A DNA stretch of 64,000 nt from NCBI GenBank assembly GCA_021733925.1, contig JAIPJY010000026.1, forward strand, positions 24,724-88,723, read 5' to 3'. The notes beneath the pieces were generated by a model, which was not told the origin of the DNA, made no database searches, and saw nothing but the letters and a program-made list of their open reading frames with translations. Source of the DNA: Prosthecobacter sp. GTDB lineage: Bacteria > Verrucomicrobiota > Verrucomicrobiia > Verrucomicrobiales > Verrucomicrobiaceae. How positions within the stretch are numbered: position 1 is the first letter of the stretch; each line of letters starts with the position of its first letter. The position numbers were made by a program, and so were the translations under genes. Below are positions 53,866-63,316 of the stretch, piece by piece.

Positions 53866-54141
53866 ATGAAACGACTGTGGCAACTGTTCGATGGATTGGA
53901 TGCCATCGAACTGGTTGTCTTCGGCTGCATGGCAGCAGTGATGCTTGTCGGTGGGCCGCTTTGGCTCGTCGCGGACTTTGTGACCAAACAACGTTATCTC
54001 CCGGCGGGGGTTCTCGGTCTGCTGTGGGTCATTTGCATCGTTGTCGGCGTTCGTGATTTTCGGCGTAAGAGGCTCAGTTGGTTGACTGGAGGTCTTAGCG
54101 TTGGGTGGTTTGTGACGACGCTGTGGCTCAGCATGGTGTAG
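53866..54141 (+). CDS. Small membrane protein of unknown function
   Basis: This protein of 91 residues has three hydrophobic helices (ELVVFGCMAAVMLVGGPLWL, AGVLGLLWVICIVVGV, WLTGGLSVGWFVTTLWLSMV) with a basic loop RDFRRKRLS. No family is recognised. It lies 20 bases after the aminotransferase gene and may be co-transcribed with it. Confidence 0.65.
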   Translation: MKRLWQLFDGLDAIELVVFGCMAAVMLVGGPLWLVADFVTKQRYLPAGVLGLLWVICIVVGVRDFRRKRLSWLTGGLSVGWFVTTLWLSMV

Positions 54142-54222
54142 TCACATGCTTTCCCGTTTGAGGATTCGTCTTGGCTGGTGAATGGCGCAGCCTGCGACAT
54201 GAAATCTGCCAATGGCGGATGA

Positions 54223-55149
54223 TTAAGCCAGGCGGAAGAGCTTGCGTGAGTTTTCGAAAAGGATCTTGCGCTCGACGGCTTTGCTGGACGCGAGCTTGCG
54301 AATGGCGGCGATGGTGGCGGCACCCTGGCAGCCGGGGCCGCGGCCGAGGTGGTCGGCGCAGTCGCTGCCGTAGAGGATTTTGTCCTGATGGCGGTCGAAG
54401 AACTGGGTGGTGTGCTCTTCGTCGCGGGTGAGGGCGACCAGGCCACTGCCGGCGGACATGTCGGCAAACATGTTGGGGTAGTCGGCAAGGTAGCGGTCCG
54501 TGATGCCGCCGGGGGTGATCTTGCCCTTGGGGTAGTTTACTTTTTGATCGTGCAGCTTGTCGATGTTGCCCCAGAAGGCCTGTGCATGGCCGATGAAGTT
54601 GGTCTTGGGGAACTTCTCCAGCATGGTGTGAAGGCGCTCGTAGCCGAGGTTGTAGGTCAGGTGCTGGAAGTGCAGGAGGATGGGGACGTTGTAGGCGGCG
54701 GCGAGGGCGTAGAGCTTCTGGCTCTCGGGTGAATCACACTGTACCATGAACTTCTGCTCGCCGATCATGCAGGCGCCCTGCTTGAGCCATTTTTCGATCT
54801 CGGCGGGAGCGGTGTCGAGGTCGGTGACTTCATTGGCGGCCCAGAGGTAGGCGTCGGCATGGGCTTTGGCGAAGTCACGCGCGGCCTCGGTGGTGGCGCA
54901 TTGGGCGGCGAGGCCGTTGGATTTGCCGTTGTGCGTGGAAGGGCGGTCCAGGTAGGTGCCGGCGGGCAGGATGATGGTGGTAGTGATCCCCATGGCTGCT
55001 TGATGCGCGAGCAGATGCTCATCCTCACGCTTGTGGTAGTTCATGTGCTGATGGATGTCGATGATCGGCTCAGCGGCTGGCGTTTGAGCCAGAGTCCGCG
55101 AGGCGATGGTGGCGAGTCCGGCAGACAGGAAGGTGCGGCGTGTGGGCAT
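54223..55149 (-). CDS. Amidohydrolase (TIM-barrel, Amidohydro_2) with Tat signal
   Basis: This exported protein of 308 residues starts with MPTRRTFLSAGLATIASR. Metal-binding and catalytic segments are IIDIHQHMNYH, VPILLHFQHL, FIGHAQAFWGN and ILYGSDCADHLG. The fold is that of metal-dependent hydrolases or decarboxylases related to 2-pyrone-4,6-dicarboxylate hydrolase. The substrate is unknown. Confidence 0.88.
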   Translation of the reverse strand: MPTRRTFLSAGLATIASRTLAQTPAAEPIIDIHQHMNYHKREDEHLLAHQAAMGITTTIILPAGTYLDRPSTHNGKSNGLAAQCATTEAARDFAKAHADAYLWAANEVTDLDTAPAEIEKWLKQGACMIGEQKFMVQCDSPESQKLYALAAAYNVPILLHFQHLTYNLGYERLHTMLEKFPKTNFIGHAQAFWGNIDKLHDQKVNYPKGKITPGGITDRYLADYPNMFADMSAGSGLVALTRDEEHTTQFFDRHQDKILYGSDCADHLGRGPGCQGAATIAAIRKLASSKAVERKILFENSRKLFRLA

Positions 55150-55276
55150 GAAGACATTACGCCATCCGGGAAGGCGATGTTGCTCATGGCCTGCCGATGC
55201 GGTGTGGGTGCTTTCGTTTCGTGAGAGGGCTGTGCGGGTACGGGCGCGCTGGGCTCATCTCGGCGGAGCGAGATGG

Positions 55277-55750
55277 CTACTGTACTTTCAGGCCTTGCGT
55301 GTCGGCAAGGATGGCGCCGGTGTAGATCATGCCGGTTTGCACGGTGCCGGTCAGGTTTGCGGCGATGAGATCGGCATCGGTGAAGTCGGCGTTGGTCAGA
55401 TTGGCACCTTCCAAGTTGGCCCCGGAAAGATCTGCGCCACGGACGTTTGCGTTGCTGAGGTTGGCATGACGGAGGGAGACGCCGCCGAGATCCGCACCGC
55501 TGAGATCTGCACCGCTCAGATTGGCATTGTCGAGGTTCGCGCCGCTGAAGTCGCCGCCGGAGAGATTGGTGCCTGCGAGGTTGGCCTTGGTGAAGGTGGT
55601 GCCTACGAACTGGGCTTTGGCCAAGTTGAGGTCATTGAGCGTCGCGCCTGCGAGGTTCATGCCGGTTTCGTCGATCTTGCGGCCGCTTTTGCCGCCGGTT
55701 TCGAGCCATTGAGTGTGGGCGAGGAGTTCTTCGGTGGTGATGCTTGCCAT
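55277..55750 (-). CDS. Pentapeptide-repeat protein
   Basis: This protein of 157 residues holds about twenty A(D/N)LxX repeats (for example GADLSGANLEGANLTNADFT at about residues 115-135) after a 40-residue lead. They should form a right-handed quadrilateral beta-helix. Some such proteins mimic DNA and protect gyrase, but most have no known role. It is the gene downstream of sucC, separated by a perfect 17-bp hairpin. Confidence 0.85.
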   Translation of the reverse strand: MASITTEELLAHTQWLETGGKSGRKIDETGMNLAGATLNDLNLAKAQFVGTTFTKANLAGTNLSGGDFSGANLDNANLSGADLSGADLGGVSLRHANLSNANVRGADLSGANLEGANLTNADFTDADLIAANLTGTVQTGMIYTGAILADTQGLKVQ

Positions 55751-55761
55751 GGTGACCAAAT

Positions 55762-55797
55762 GAAAACCCGATTTACGAGGTCGTAAATCGGGTTTTC
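55762..55797 (-). terminator. Perfect 17-bp hairpin between sucC and pentapeptide gene
   Basis: GAAAACCCGATTTACGA (55762-55778) and its exact complement (55781-55797) enclose GG. Strands of A and T at the arm ends suit a rho-independent, possibly bidirectional terminator of sucC. Because the pentapeptide gene starts only 12 bases later, it may also act as a leader or attenuator. Confidence 0.75.
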
Positions 55798-55849
55798 AAA
55801 CTAGTTGAGGGGATTTTTGTAATCCCCTACGGGCTGGAGCAGCAGGGGA

Positions 55850-57034
55850 TCAGCCATTCACCTCGGCGACGATCTTCTGTGCTGCGTCGGTAAGATCGGC
55901 GGCGCTGGTGATCTTCAGGCCGCTGGCGGCGAGGGTGGCCTTGCCGGCTTCGACGTTGTTGCCTTCGAGGCGGACGACGAGAGGGATGTTGAGGGAAACT
56001 TCCTGCGCTGCGGCGATGATGCCGGTGGCGATGATGTTGCAGTCCATGATGCCACCAAAGATGTTCACCAGGATGCCCTTCACATTGGGATCGCCGAGAA
56101 TGATTTTGAAGGCTGCGGTGACCTGCTCCTTGGTGGCGCCGCCGCCGACGTCGAGGAAGTTGGCTGGTTCGCCGCCGTGGAATTTGATGATATCCATGGT
56201 GGACATGGCAAGGCCGGCGCCGTTGACGAGACAGGCGATGTTGCCGTCGAGACCGATGTAGTTGAGGCCGAATTCGCTGGCGGCGACTTCGCGGGGGTCT
56301 TCTTCCGTGGTGTCACGCATGGCGGTGACGTCCTTCTGACGGTAGAGGGCGCTGTCGTCGAAGTTGAACTTGGCATCGAGCGCCACGACCTGATTGTCGG
56401 TGGTGATCGCGAGGGGATTGATTTCCACCAAGGAGCAGTCGCTCTTGATGTAGAGGTTCCAGAGGGCGGTGAAGAGCTTCACGGCCTGGGTCATGAGGGG
56501 GCCGCGCAGATTGAGCGAAGCAGCGATCTTGCGGCACTGGTAGGCCTGAAGGCCGAGGGCGGGATTGATGAATTCCTTGGTGATCTTCTCGGGAGTCTTT
56601 TCGGCGACTTCTTCGATGTTCATACCGCCTTCGGTGGAGGCGATGATGGCGTGGCTGCTGGAGACACGGTCAAAAAGGATGGCGAAGTAGTATTCCTTGG
56701 TGATGTCCACGGCTTTGGCGATGAGCACCTTGCTCACGAGCTTGCCTTCCGGGCCGGTCTGGTGGGTGACGAGGGTCTGGCCGAGCATCTTGCCGGCGAT
56801 GTCTTCTGCTTCTTCCGGGGTGTTCACGAGATGGACACCGCCTTTGAAACCGTTTTTGAAGGTGCCTTTGCCACGACCACCGGCATGTACCTGAGCTTTC
56901 ACCACGAGTCCGGCCTGACCGATTTCGCGAGCCGCGGCTCCTGCTTCTGCCGCCGTGCTGGCGACGATTCCTTTGGGACTGGCGACGCCGAATTTGTCGA
57001 ACAGTTGCTTGGCTTGATACTCGTGGATGTTCAT
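55850..57034 (-). CDS. sucC: Succinyl-CoA ligase beta subunit
   Basis: This ADP- or GDP-forming succinyl-CoA ligase beta subunit of 394 residues works in the citric acid cycle. Features are the start [17 protein letters not shown], the ATP-grasp [36 protein letters not shown], and [23 protein letters not shown] at 57034 is the correct start; the frame runs further upstream. The alpha subunit gene sucD is not adjacent on either side. Confidence 0.96.
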   Translation of the reverse strand: MNIHEYQAKQLFDKFGVASPKGIVASTAAEAGAAAREIGQAGLVVKAQVHAGGRGKGTFKNGFKGGVHLVNTPEEAEDIAGKMLGQTLVTHQTGPEGKLVSKVLIAKAVDITKEYYFAILFDRVSSSHAIIASTEGGMNIEEVAEKTPEKITKEFINPALGLQAYQCRKIAASLNLRGPLMTQAVKLFTALWNLYIKSDCSLVEINPLAITTDNQVVALDAKFNFDDSALYRQKDVTAMRDTTEEDPREVAASEFGLNYIGLDGNIACLVNGAGLAMSTMDIIKFHGGEPANFLDVGGGATKEQVTAAFKIILGDPNVKGILVNIFGGIMDCNIIATGIIAAAQEVSLNIPLVVRLEGNNVEAGKATLAASGLKITSAADLTDAAQKIVAEVNG

Positions 57035-57151
57035 GGAGAAAAAATGGGGGAGCCCGATAGTAGAAGTGCGACCCGAAGCGTCAAGGCGCATTCCCGGTGA
57101 AGGTGAGAATGCCGGGCTTGCCGTGGCTGCGAGGCTGGGGCATAGCGCTGC

Positions 57152-57823
57152 ATGCGAATCGATGTGGTGACGCTGTTTCCGGAGCTTGTCTCGGTGCCGA
57201 TGGGCCTGAGCATGATGGGCCGTGCGCAGGAAAAAGGCATTCTGGACCTGCGGGTGCATGACCTGCGTGAACAGGGGATGGGCAAGCATCGCCACGTGGA
57301 CGACACCCCGTACGGGGGAGGGCAGGGGATGGTGATCCGCCCGGAGCCGATGTTCGAATCGCTGGACCGCCTCGACACGCCGGAGGCGCGCATCATTTAC
57401 ATGTCACCTGCGGGGAAGCGGTTCGATCAGGCCACGGCGCGGCGGCTTTCGGCTGAGTCGCATTTGATCTTCATTTCGGGGCATTACGAAGGGATCGACC
57501 ACCGCATCATTGAGCACTGGGTGGATGAGGAGATCAGCCTGGGTGACTATGTGCTGACGAATGGGGCCATCGCCGCCGTGGTGGTGATGGATGCCATTGT
57601 GCGCCTGCTGCCCGGGGTGCTGGGAGACGAGATGAGTGCGGTGGAGGAGAGCTTTGGTGCCAGCGGCCTGCTGGAGGCGCCGCAGTACACCAAGCCGGCG
57701 GAGTACCGTGGCCTGAAGGTGCCGGACATGCTGCTGAGCGGGAATCATGCGAAGATCGCCGCATGGCGGGAGGAGCAGGCGCTGGAACGCACGCGGACGA
57801 ACCGCCCTGATTTAATCGACTGA
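57152..57823 (+). CDS. trmD: tRNA (guanine37-N1)-methyltransferase
   Basis: This SPOUT-class enzyme of 223 residues methylates G37 of tRNAs with SAM. It contains [62 protein letters not shown] and [14 protein letters not shown], all conserved in TrmD. The usual rimM/rplS neighbours are not here. It is the last plus-strand gene before the tRNA. Confidence 0.96.
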   Translation: MRIDVVTLFPELVSVPMGLSMMGRAQEKGILDLRVHDLREQGMGKHRHVDDTPYGGGQGMVIRPEPMFESLDRLDTPEARIIYMSPAGKRFDQATARRLSAESHLIFISGHYEGIDHRIIEHWVDEEISLGDYVLTNGAIAAVVVMDAIVRLLPGVLGDEMSAVEESFGASGLLEAPQYTKPAEYRGLKVPDMLLSGNHAKIAAWREEQALERTRTNRPDLID

Positions 57824-57921
57824 GATGCGTACAGGCGTGACATTTCGTTTGACGATCCACTGGGCTGCACGCTAAATAAGCACTCCGCTGGCTGACCACC
57901 TGCGGGACAAATTCAATGAAT

Positions 57922-58012
57922 GGTGAGGTGGCTGAGTGGTCGAAAGCACATCTTTGCTAAAGATGCGTAGCCTTAACAGCTACCGAGGGTTCGAATCCCT
58001 CCCTCACCGCCA
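57922..58012 (+). tRNA. tRNA-Ser (anticodon GCT)
   Basis: The acceptor stem GGTGAGG (57922-57928) pairs with CCTCACC (58002-58008), followed by discriminator G and an encoded CCA. The anticodon loop TTGCTAA with GCT (57956-57958) is closed by CATCT/AGATG-type pairing, and the extra arm is long, as expected for Ser. The T-arm has GGTTCGAAT. Confidence 0.95.
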
Positions 58013-58091
58013 TTCTTCGCCGACCCAAGGAGGCGAAGGATGCCTTCCGTAGCTCGAAGAGCGAAGGACGGGCCACTGTTTTCTCTCCCGA

Positions 58092-58511
58092 CTATTGAAT
58101 GTCAAAAATGATGCGCTGATACCTAGTGAGCGGAGGTGTGCCGTCATCAGTCACTTCGAGGATGAGGTGGACCTGCTTCCCGGGCTCTTTTGGCGCGACG
58201 AAGCTGGCTTGGTCCAGTGAGTCGGGATGGGTGATGACCACCTTCGTGAGAGCGGAATCGGCGTCGGAGTATTGCCACCATCGGGTGGTGAGGTTGTTGC
58301 CATCGGGATCGGTGGCGGTGGCTTCGAGCTTGGCAGTTTCTCCGGCTTTGACGGTCATGTTGAGAGCGCCTTTTATTTGGATGACGGGCGCGTGGTTGGC
58401 GTCCTTGAACTCCTTCACGCACCAGTCGGCCCCTTCGATGTCCCATTCATTGGCGTAGAGAAGGAAGCGGACGATGGAGCATTCGTCGTTGATCTCGCAT
58501 TCACTCACGAA
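58092..58511 (-). pseudogene. Internally deleted remnant of a DUF1593-type protein
   Basis: The open frame of about 138 residues joins two non-adjacent parts of a DUF1593 (nucleoside-hydrolase-like) protein. SIVRFLLYANEWDIEG resembles its N-terminal section, and at once WCVKEFKDANHAPVIQIKG resembles the start of its C-terminal Ig-like domain. The Ig-like domain is otherwise complete (LEATATDPDGNNLTTRWWQY, ILEVTDDGTPPLTRYQRIIF). No signal peptide or ATG is present; the first codon is GTG 58508. The central catalytic domain seems to have been deleted. Recognition is from recall of the family pattern. Confidence 0.6.
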
Positions 58512-58731
58512 TCACACGGCAGCGATACCGGTTTTCGGACGAAGATTGCCTGCATTCTAAGATTGGGTTGCCGAGACCCGCGGGATTCCTGGGAACGAAA
58601 GAGCCCGGCGCATCGCATCGGCAGGCGGGGTCCGCCTGATCATTCACAACCTCGCCGCCCACCCTGTCGTCACTTTCTCTGTCACCTTTTTCTTCCAAAA
58701 CGTCATGGACCTGTGGCAGCATGATCGAGCC

Positions 58732-59475
58732 ATGATGACCTCAGAACCACGACCCATCATCCAAGCTGCTCCATTCCTCACCACCCGCTGGACTCGCGTC
58801 TGTCTGGCGAAGGCGGACTCGGAGGATGGGCGCAGGGCCTTGGCGGACTTGTGCGACGCTTATTATGAGCCTGTCGTCGCCTACCTGCGCAGCGTGCTCC
58901 GCGATGCTGATGCGGCCCGGGAGATGAGCCATGCGTTCTTTGCCGAGATGCTCGCGGGCGGCACGATTCACACCGCTGATCCGGAGCGTGGCCGATTTCG
59001 GTTTTATCTGCTCGGTGCGGTCAAGCACTTCGTCGCGCACCACCACGAAGCGGAGTCGCGGCAGAAGCGCGGCGGTGGTGTCGCACCGCTCTCGCTGGAT
59101 GCGGACTCGCCCGATTCACCGGCGCTGAATGTCCCGGAGGATGACCGTCTCTTGCCCGAGGCTGCGTTTGACCGTCAATGGGCCGTCACCGTGCTCGACC
59201 GCGCGATGAAGGCGCTGGGTGCCGAGTGTGCCGCGCAGGGGAAATCAGGGTTGATTGACCAACTGCGCCCGTGGTTGCTCGGTGAATCAGGTTACGGCGA
59301 TCAGTCGGCGGTGGCGGAGACACTGGGGCTGAGTGCGGCAGCGATGAAAGTGACGGTGCATCGCATGAGGCAGCGCTTCCGCCAGTGTGTGAAGGCAGAG
59401 ATCGCCGGAACCTTGAAGGATGCGGACGTCATCGAGGACGAGATGCGTTCCTTGCTGGTGGCTCTCGGCGGCTGA
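58732..59475 (+). CDS. ECF sigma factor (sigma-70 family)
   Basis: This protein of about 247 residues has region 2 (ALADLCDAYYEPVVAYLRSV, AREMSHAFFAEMLAGG, RFRFYLLGAVKHFVAHHHEA) and region 4 (YGDQSAVAETLGLSAAAMKV, TVHRMRQRFRQCVKAEIAGT). It lacks an obvious anti-sigma gene. Its pattern matches the group of planctomycete/verrucomicrobial ECF factors that sit beside Ser/Thr kinase genes. The kinase gene follows 42 bases later, so control by phosphorylation is likely. ATG 58732 and 58735 are both possible starts. Confidence 0.87.
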   Translation: MMTSEPRPIIQAAPFLTTRWTRVCLAKADSEDGRRALADLCDAYYEPVVAYLRSVLRDADAAREMSHAFFAEMLAGGTIHTADPERGRFRFYLLGAVKHFVAHHHEAESRQKRGGGVAPLSLDADSPDSPALNVPEDDRLLPEAAFDRQWAVTVLDRAMKALGAECAAQGKSGLIDQLRPWLLGESGYGDQSAVAETLGLSAAAMKVTVHRMRQRFRQCVKAEIAGTLKDADVIEDEMRSLLVALGG

Positions 59476-59517
59476 AAATGTTTGTAACCCTTTCTCCGCC
59501 GCACGGCATGGTTAGAT

Positions 59518-62500
59518 ATGGATCCGTCATCGTTCTCCAAGTGCCCACGCTGCGGCGAATCGCTCCCCTCCGATGCCGTTGTCGGACTCTGTCCACGTTG
59601 TCTCATGGTCGGGGCGATGCAGCCCACCCAAGCGGGTGAAACCGCAGCGGCGTTACCCTCCCTCGCTCCCGAAGAACTCGCCCCGCACTTCCCACAGCTC
59701 GATATCCTCGAGTGTCTTGGCCGTGGCGGAATGGGGGTGGTTTACAAGGCGCGTCAGAAGTCGCTGAACCGTCTCGTCGCGTTGAAGCTGCTCGCACCGG
59801 AGCGGGCGGATGATCCGCAGTTCGCCGCACGCTTTGAAAAGGAGGCGCAGGCGCTCGCGGCGCTGAATCATCCGAACATCGTCGGTGTGCATGACTTCGG
59901 GCAGGCAGGCGGCTTTTACTTCCTGCTGATGGAGTTCGTCGATGGCGTGAACTTGCGCCAACTGCTGCAAGCAAAGCGTCTGACTCCCAAGGAAGCGCTC
60001 AGCATTGTGCCGCCGGTGTGTGAGGCACTGCAATGCGCGCACGATCACGGCATCGTGCATCGGGACATCAAGCCGGAGAACCTGCTCATCGACAAGGCGG
60101 GCGTGGTGAAGATCGCCGACTTTGGCATCGCGAAGATCGTGCACAGTGGCCCAGACACTCTTGTCTGTTCAGGAGAGGAGCAGACAGGAGTGGCCGCATC
60201 ACTTCCGTTCGGCACCCCCGATTACGCCGCACCGGAGCAGCATGACCAAAGCACCACGACCGATCACCGCGCCGACATCTACAGCCTCGGCGTCGTGCTC
60301 TACGAGATGCTCACCGGCGAGCGACCGCAGCAAGACTTCGTGCCGCCCTCGAAGCGCGTGCAGGTTGATATCCGCATTGATGAGATCGTGCTTCGGGCTT
60401 TGGAAGTAAAACCGGAGCTGCGCTTCGCCACGGCAGCGGAGTTTCGCACACAGATAGAAGAAGTGACGAAAGAACCTGGCAAACCTGTGTCTGCTCAACC
60501 GATGATGCGGGCTGGGTCGCCAATCGATCAACTGTTCCCGTTGTGGTTGCGATTAATCCTTGGGGCAGCCTTTGTCGTGTGTCTCCTTAACTTCGCGGGT
60601 CCGCATATCACGCGCCTTGGCAACAACCCGGAGCCGACGGTCACGATTGGACTCTCCCAGCCGTGGCTCGTGGTGCATCCGCAGGTGGTCGACGATACGC
60701 GCTCAGTCCGCGCACTGGTTTGGAACTTCCGCTCCTCCTCCTTCCTCTCGGGCATCATCGCCGCAGTCATCGCCGCGACACTGCTTTTGTCCCGCAGGAA
60801 CGGACGCCTCCACGCGCGCTGGTCTGGCTGGATTTCCGGGAGTGGGAGTGCTGCGGCTGCTCCGTCTGGGATGCGATTCAGGCTTGTCGAAGAGCGCGGC
60901 GGTCGCCGCGTCATCGTCTGGTGCAGCGTTTTGGCCGCGACCTTGGCCGTCTTTGCCATCGCTCTCATCGTTGGAGCAGCTTCGTCAATTGTCCTTCAGG
61001 GCGCGCCCCCTCCTCTAATCATCATCGCGTTGGCAGGGATCGCCGCTTTCCTGACGGTGGTCTCTTCCGTGCGCATCAGCTTCAAGTCTGGCGCGTCGCC
61101 TCATGCAGAGGCCGATAACACCACCGGCCCGCCGCGCTTTTCTCGCGCGGCCATTGTGGGTGCGTGCTGGGTGCCGTTCACATTCCTCTCCTTCCTGGCG
61201 GTTGCGATGGCCAGCTACCAGAGACCGGGAGGCAGCCCCGCCAGCGGTCCAGAATGGTGGCAACTCGCGATCCTGATTCCCGCGCTCATCCTGGGTGTCG
61301 CAGGCCCCTTCGGCACGACGATTCTTGGCTGGGTGGCCGTGGCGCAGATACGGCGGTCAGCGGGGCGAATCCATGGCCTGTACCTGGCGTTGTTCGATGG
61401 TTTGCTATTTCCGTTGATGACTCTGAGCGCCGTCATCGCCCTGGCCGGCGTGGCGATGGCGAAGATGTTTGTGGATTTTTATTTGAATCCCTCGGATCTT
61501 CGCATCCATCCCCGCATCGCTTTTTGGATCGAGTCCCATCATGCCATCGTGGTGCTCCTGAGCGTGGTTCTGGTGATCGTGGTGAATATTTTCATCGTCC
61601 GTTCCGTGCTGCGCGCCGTGCGAAAGGATGTGGCATCAGCGCCGCCGGAGAGCAGCGCGACGGGCAATGAAATCAAGGCTGCCTCAATCGCGATTATTTT
61701 CGCATTGATCGCCACGGCCCTGGGTGCGCTGGCCGCGATCCGCAATGGAGGCGCGTGGCCTGCGATGGCTCTTTCACTGCTGTTTGCCGGCATGGCTATC
61801 ATCATGGCGCTGCCAGTGCGCCAATTGGGAGTGGGGAAATGCGCGCTGGCCATCGCCGCTCTCGGCACGGTCATCTGGCCGCTCCTTGCAGTTGCTGTAT
61901 CGCACTGGCGATTACTCCCCACTGTTTCCGCGCAGTCTCCCTCATACAATCCAGCGCCAGAGACACCGATTCGTTACACATTGTTGCAGGCAAAAGCGCC
62001 GGAGCCTCCGAATCCCGCGGTCTTCGGCCCGGTGATCGAGCGGGTCATCATTCATCCCGCTGACGGCACGGAGGACTACTTCCTGGATCTCGATTCCGGT
62101 AACTTTGTCGCAGCCCCCGATGATGTGTTCAACCTGCTGCGCAATCGCTTTAACGAGGTCACGAAAACTGGCCGGACGGATGAGCCAATCAAGAACTGGG
62201 CGCAGACGAGCGGAGGCGACTTGTCGCTCGCCTTCACTTCTCCCGACGTAACTCTGGCCTTGTATGGAGGCGCGATTGTCTTTCCCACACTTTTATTCGA
62301 ATCAGCGGACGCCCGGGAAGTGCTAAGGATGGCGGACGAAGTCTCGCAACAGCGAAAAAGGGATGGCAAGGCCTTGCCACCGCTGACGATGTTTCATCGC
62401 CATGCATTGGATCTGGAGGGGGCCTTCGTATTTCACACCCGTGAAGGTGGTATCGGCCTTTTGCAAATCGTCAACTCCACGGAAAATCCGCGAGGCGTGA

Positions 62501-63279
62501 AGATTCGATACAAGCTGGTGCAGGACGAGACGGCGAAGGCCACAGCCGACGACTCGATCTCACTGGCTCAGGCGGTGAATGATTTCAACAAGCGCAATCA
62601 CGATGCCGCCATCGCAGCAAAACAGCCAGACCTTACGGTGGAGGGGGTTCTCGCGGCCATCCGGCGGGCGATGCAAGACCGTCCGAAACTCAGTATCACG
62701 AATGCGACCTTCACCGCGCTGAGTCGCGTCACCGAGACGCAGGTGTTGCCGAACGACTTCGAGCTTGAACTGCTGACAAGCTACGAGGACGATGAGGCTG
62801 TATTCGACGTGTGGTCGGTGCGTCTGCGGATTCCCGGCACGGTGATCCCCGGCGGCACGACCTGCATCATGATTCACGAGCAGCAGCTCAGCAGGCGGGT
62901 CATCGGCGAGGCGGAACGCAAGGTCATCCATGCCTGGCAGGAGAAGGAGCGCAGGCAGGGCGGGATCGGAAGTTTCGAGCGCGTGGAATACCGGAAAGAG
63001 CGCGACGCAGCCGCAGCCATTGACGCCAAGAACAAGCCCGCAGCCATCACCAACCCGATTCCCGCCATCGAACTGAAAGTCGCGCGGCAGCAGTTGGAGA
63101 AGACCCTGGGCAATTTGCAGGAGACTCAAACCGAGCTGGCCTTGCTGCCGTCGAAGACCGGCTTGTCCGAGGCCGAGCAGAAGGCCGAGGTAATGAAACT
63201 CCAGTCAAAGCTCAAGGTGCTGGAGGACCAGGCCGCACAACTCCGCACTCGCATCCAGCAGAGTGCGCCCAAGCCGTGA
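59518..63279 (+). CDS. Membrane Ser/Thr protein kinase with zinc ribbon
   Basis: This protein of 1253 residues has a zinc ribbon (C9-C12-C25-C28), then a Hanks-type kinase domain at about 61-325. Key residues are the G-loop GRGGMGVVYK, K90, E109, HRDIKPEN (181-188), DFG (201-203) and APE (238-240). About ten hydrophobic segments follow between 335 and 800, then a soluble C-terminal half (about 802-1253) ending in a long coiled coil. The activation segment is long and contains a palindromic DNA insertion. The kinase probably signals through the ECF sigma factor encoded just upstream. Confidence 0.87.
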   Translation: MDPSSFSKCPRCGESLPSDAVVGLCPRCLMVGAMQPTQAGETAAALPSLAPEELAPHFPQLDILECLGRGGMGVVYKARQKSLNRLVALKLLAPERADDPQFAARFEKEAQALAALNHPNIVGVHDFGQAGGFYFLLMEFVDGVNLRQLLQAKRLTPKEALSIVPPVCEALQCAHDHGIVHRDIKPENLLIDKAGVVKIADFGIAKIVHSGPDTLVCSGEEQTGVAASLPFGTPDYAAPEQHDQSTTTDHRADIYSLGVVLYEMLTGERPQQDFVPPSKRVQVDIRIDEIVLRALEVKPELRFATAAEFRTQIEEVTKEPGKPVSAQPMMRAGSPIDQLFPLWLRLILGAAFVVCLLNFAGPHITRLGNNPEPTVTIGLSQPWLVVHPQVVDDTRSVRALVWNFRSSSFLSGIIAAVIAATLLLSRRNGRLHARWSGWISGSGSAAAAPSGMRFRLVEERGGRRVIVWCSVLAATLAVFAIALIVGAASSIVLQGAPPPLIIIALAGIAAFLTVVSSVRISFKSGASPHAEADNTTGPPRFSRAAIVGACWVPFTFLSFLAVAMASYQRPGGSPASGPEWWQLAILIPALILGVAGPFGTTILGWVAVAQIRRSAGRIHGLYLALFDGLLFPLMTLSAVIALAGVAMAKMFVDFYLNPSDLRIHPRIAFWIESHHAIVVLLSVVLVIVVNIFIVRSVLRAVRKDVASAPPESSATGNEIKAASIAIIFALIATALGALAAIRNGGAWPAMALSLLFAGMAIIMALPVRQLGVGKCALAIAALGTVIWPLLAVAVSHWRLLPTVSAQSPSYNPAPETPIRYTLLQAKAPEPPNPAVFGPVIERVIIHPADGTEDYFLDLDSGNFVAAPDDVFNLLRNRFNEVTKTGRTDEPIKNWAQTSGGDLSLAFTSPDVTLALYGGAIVFPTLLFESADAREVLRMADEVSQQRKRDGKALPPLTMFHRHALDLEGAFVFHTREGGIGLLQIVNSTENPRGVKIRYKLVQDETAKATADDSISLAQAVNDFNKRNHDAAIAAKQPDLTVEGVLAAIRRAMQDRPKLSITNATFTALSRVTETQVLPNDFELELLTSYEDDEAVFDVWSVRLRIPGTVIPGGTTCIMIHEQQLSRRVIGEAERKVIHAWQEKERRQGGIGSFERVEYRKERDAAAAIDAKNKPAAITNPIPAIELKVARQQLEKTLGNLQETQTELALLPSKTGLSEAEQKAEVMKLQSKLKVLEDQAAQLRTRIQQSAPKP
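60156..60192. repeat. Palindrome inside the kinase activation segment
   Basis: CACTCTTGTCTG (60156-60167) and CAGACAGGAGTG (60181-60192) are complementary apart from one G-T pair. The encoded VCSGEEQTGVAAS lies between DFG and APE. It looks like a REP-type element that entered the gene in frame. Confidence 0.5.
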
Positions 63280-63316
63280 TCCGTTTCCCAAATCCAAACC
63301 AACACAAACACACACC

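Noticed and set aside
58013-58091. Possible attachment site of an integrated element after tRNA-Ser
   Set aside because: The sequence after the tRNA has repeat-like parts, but no integrase gene and no second copy of the tRNA 3' end is present in the window.
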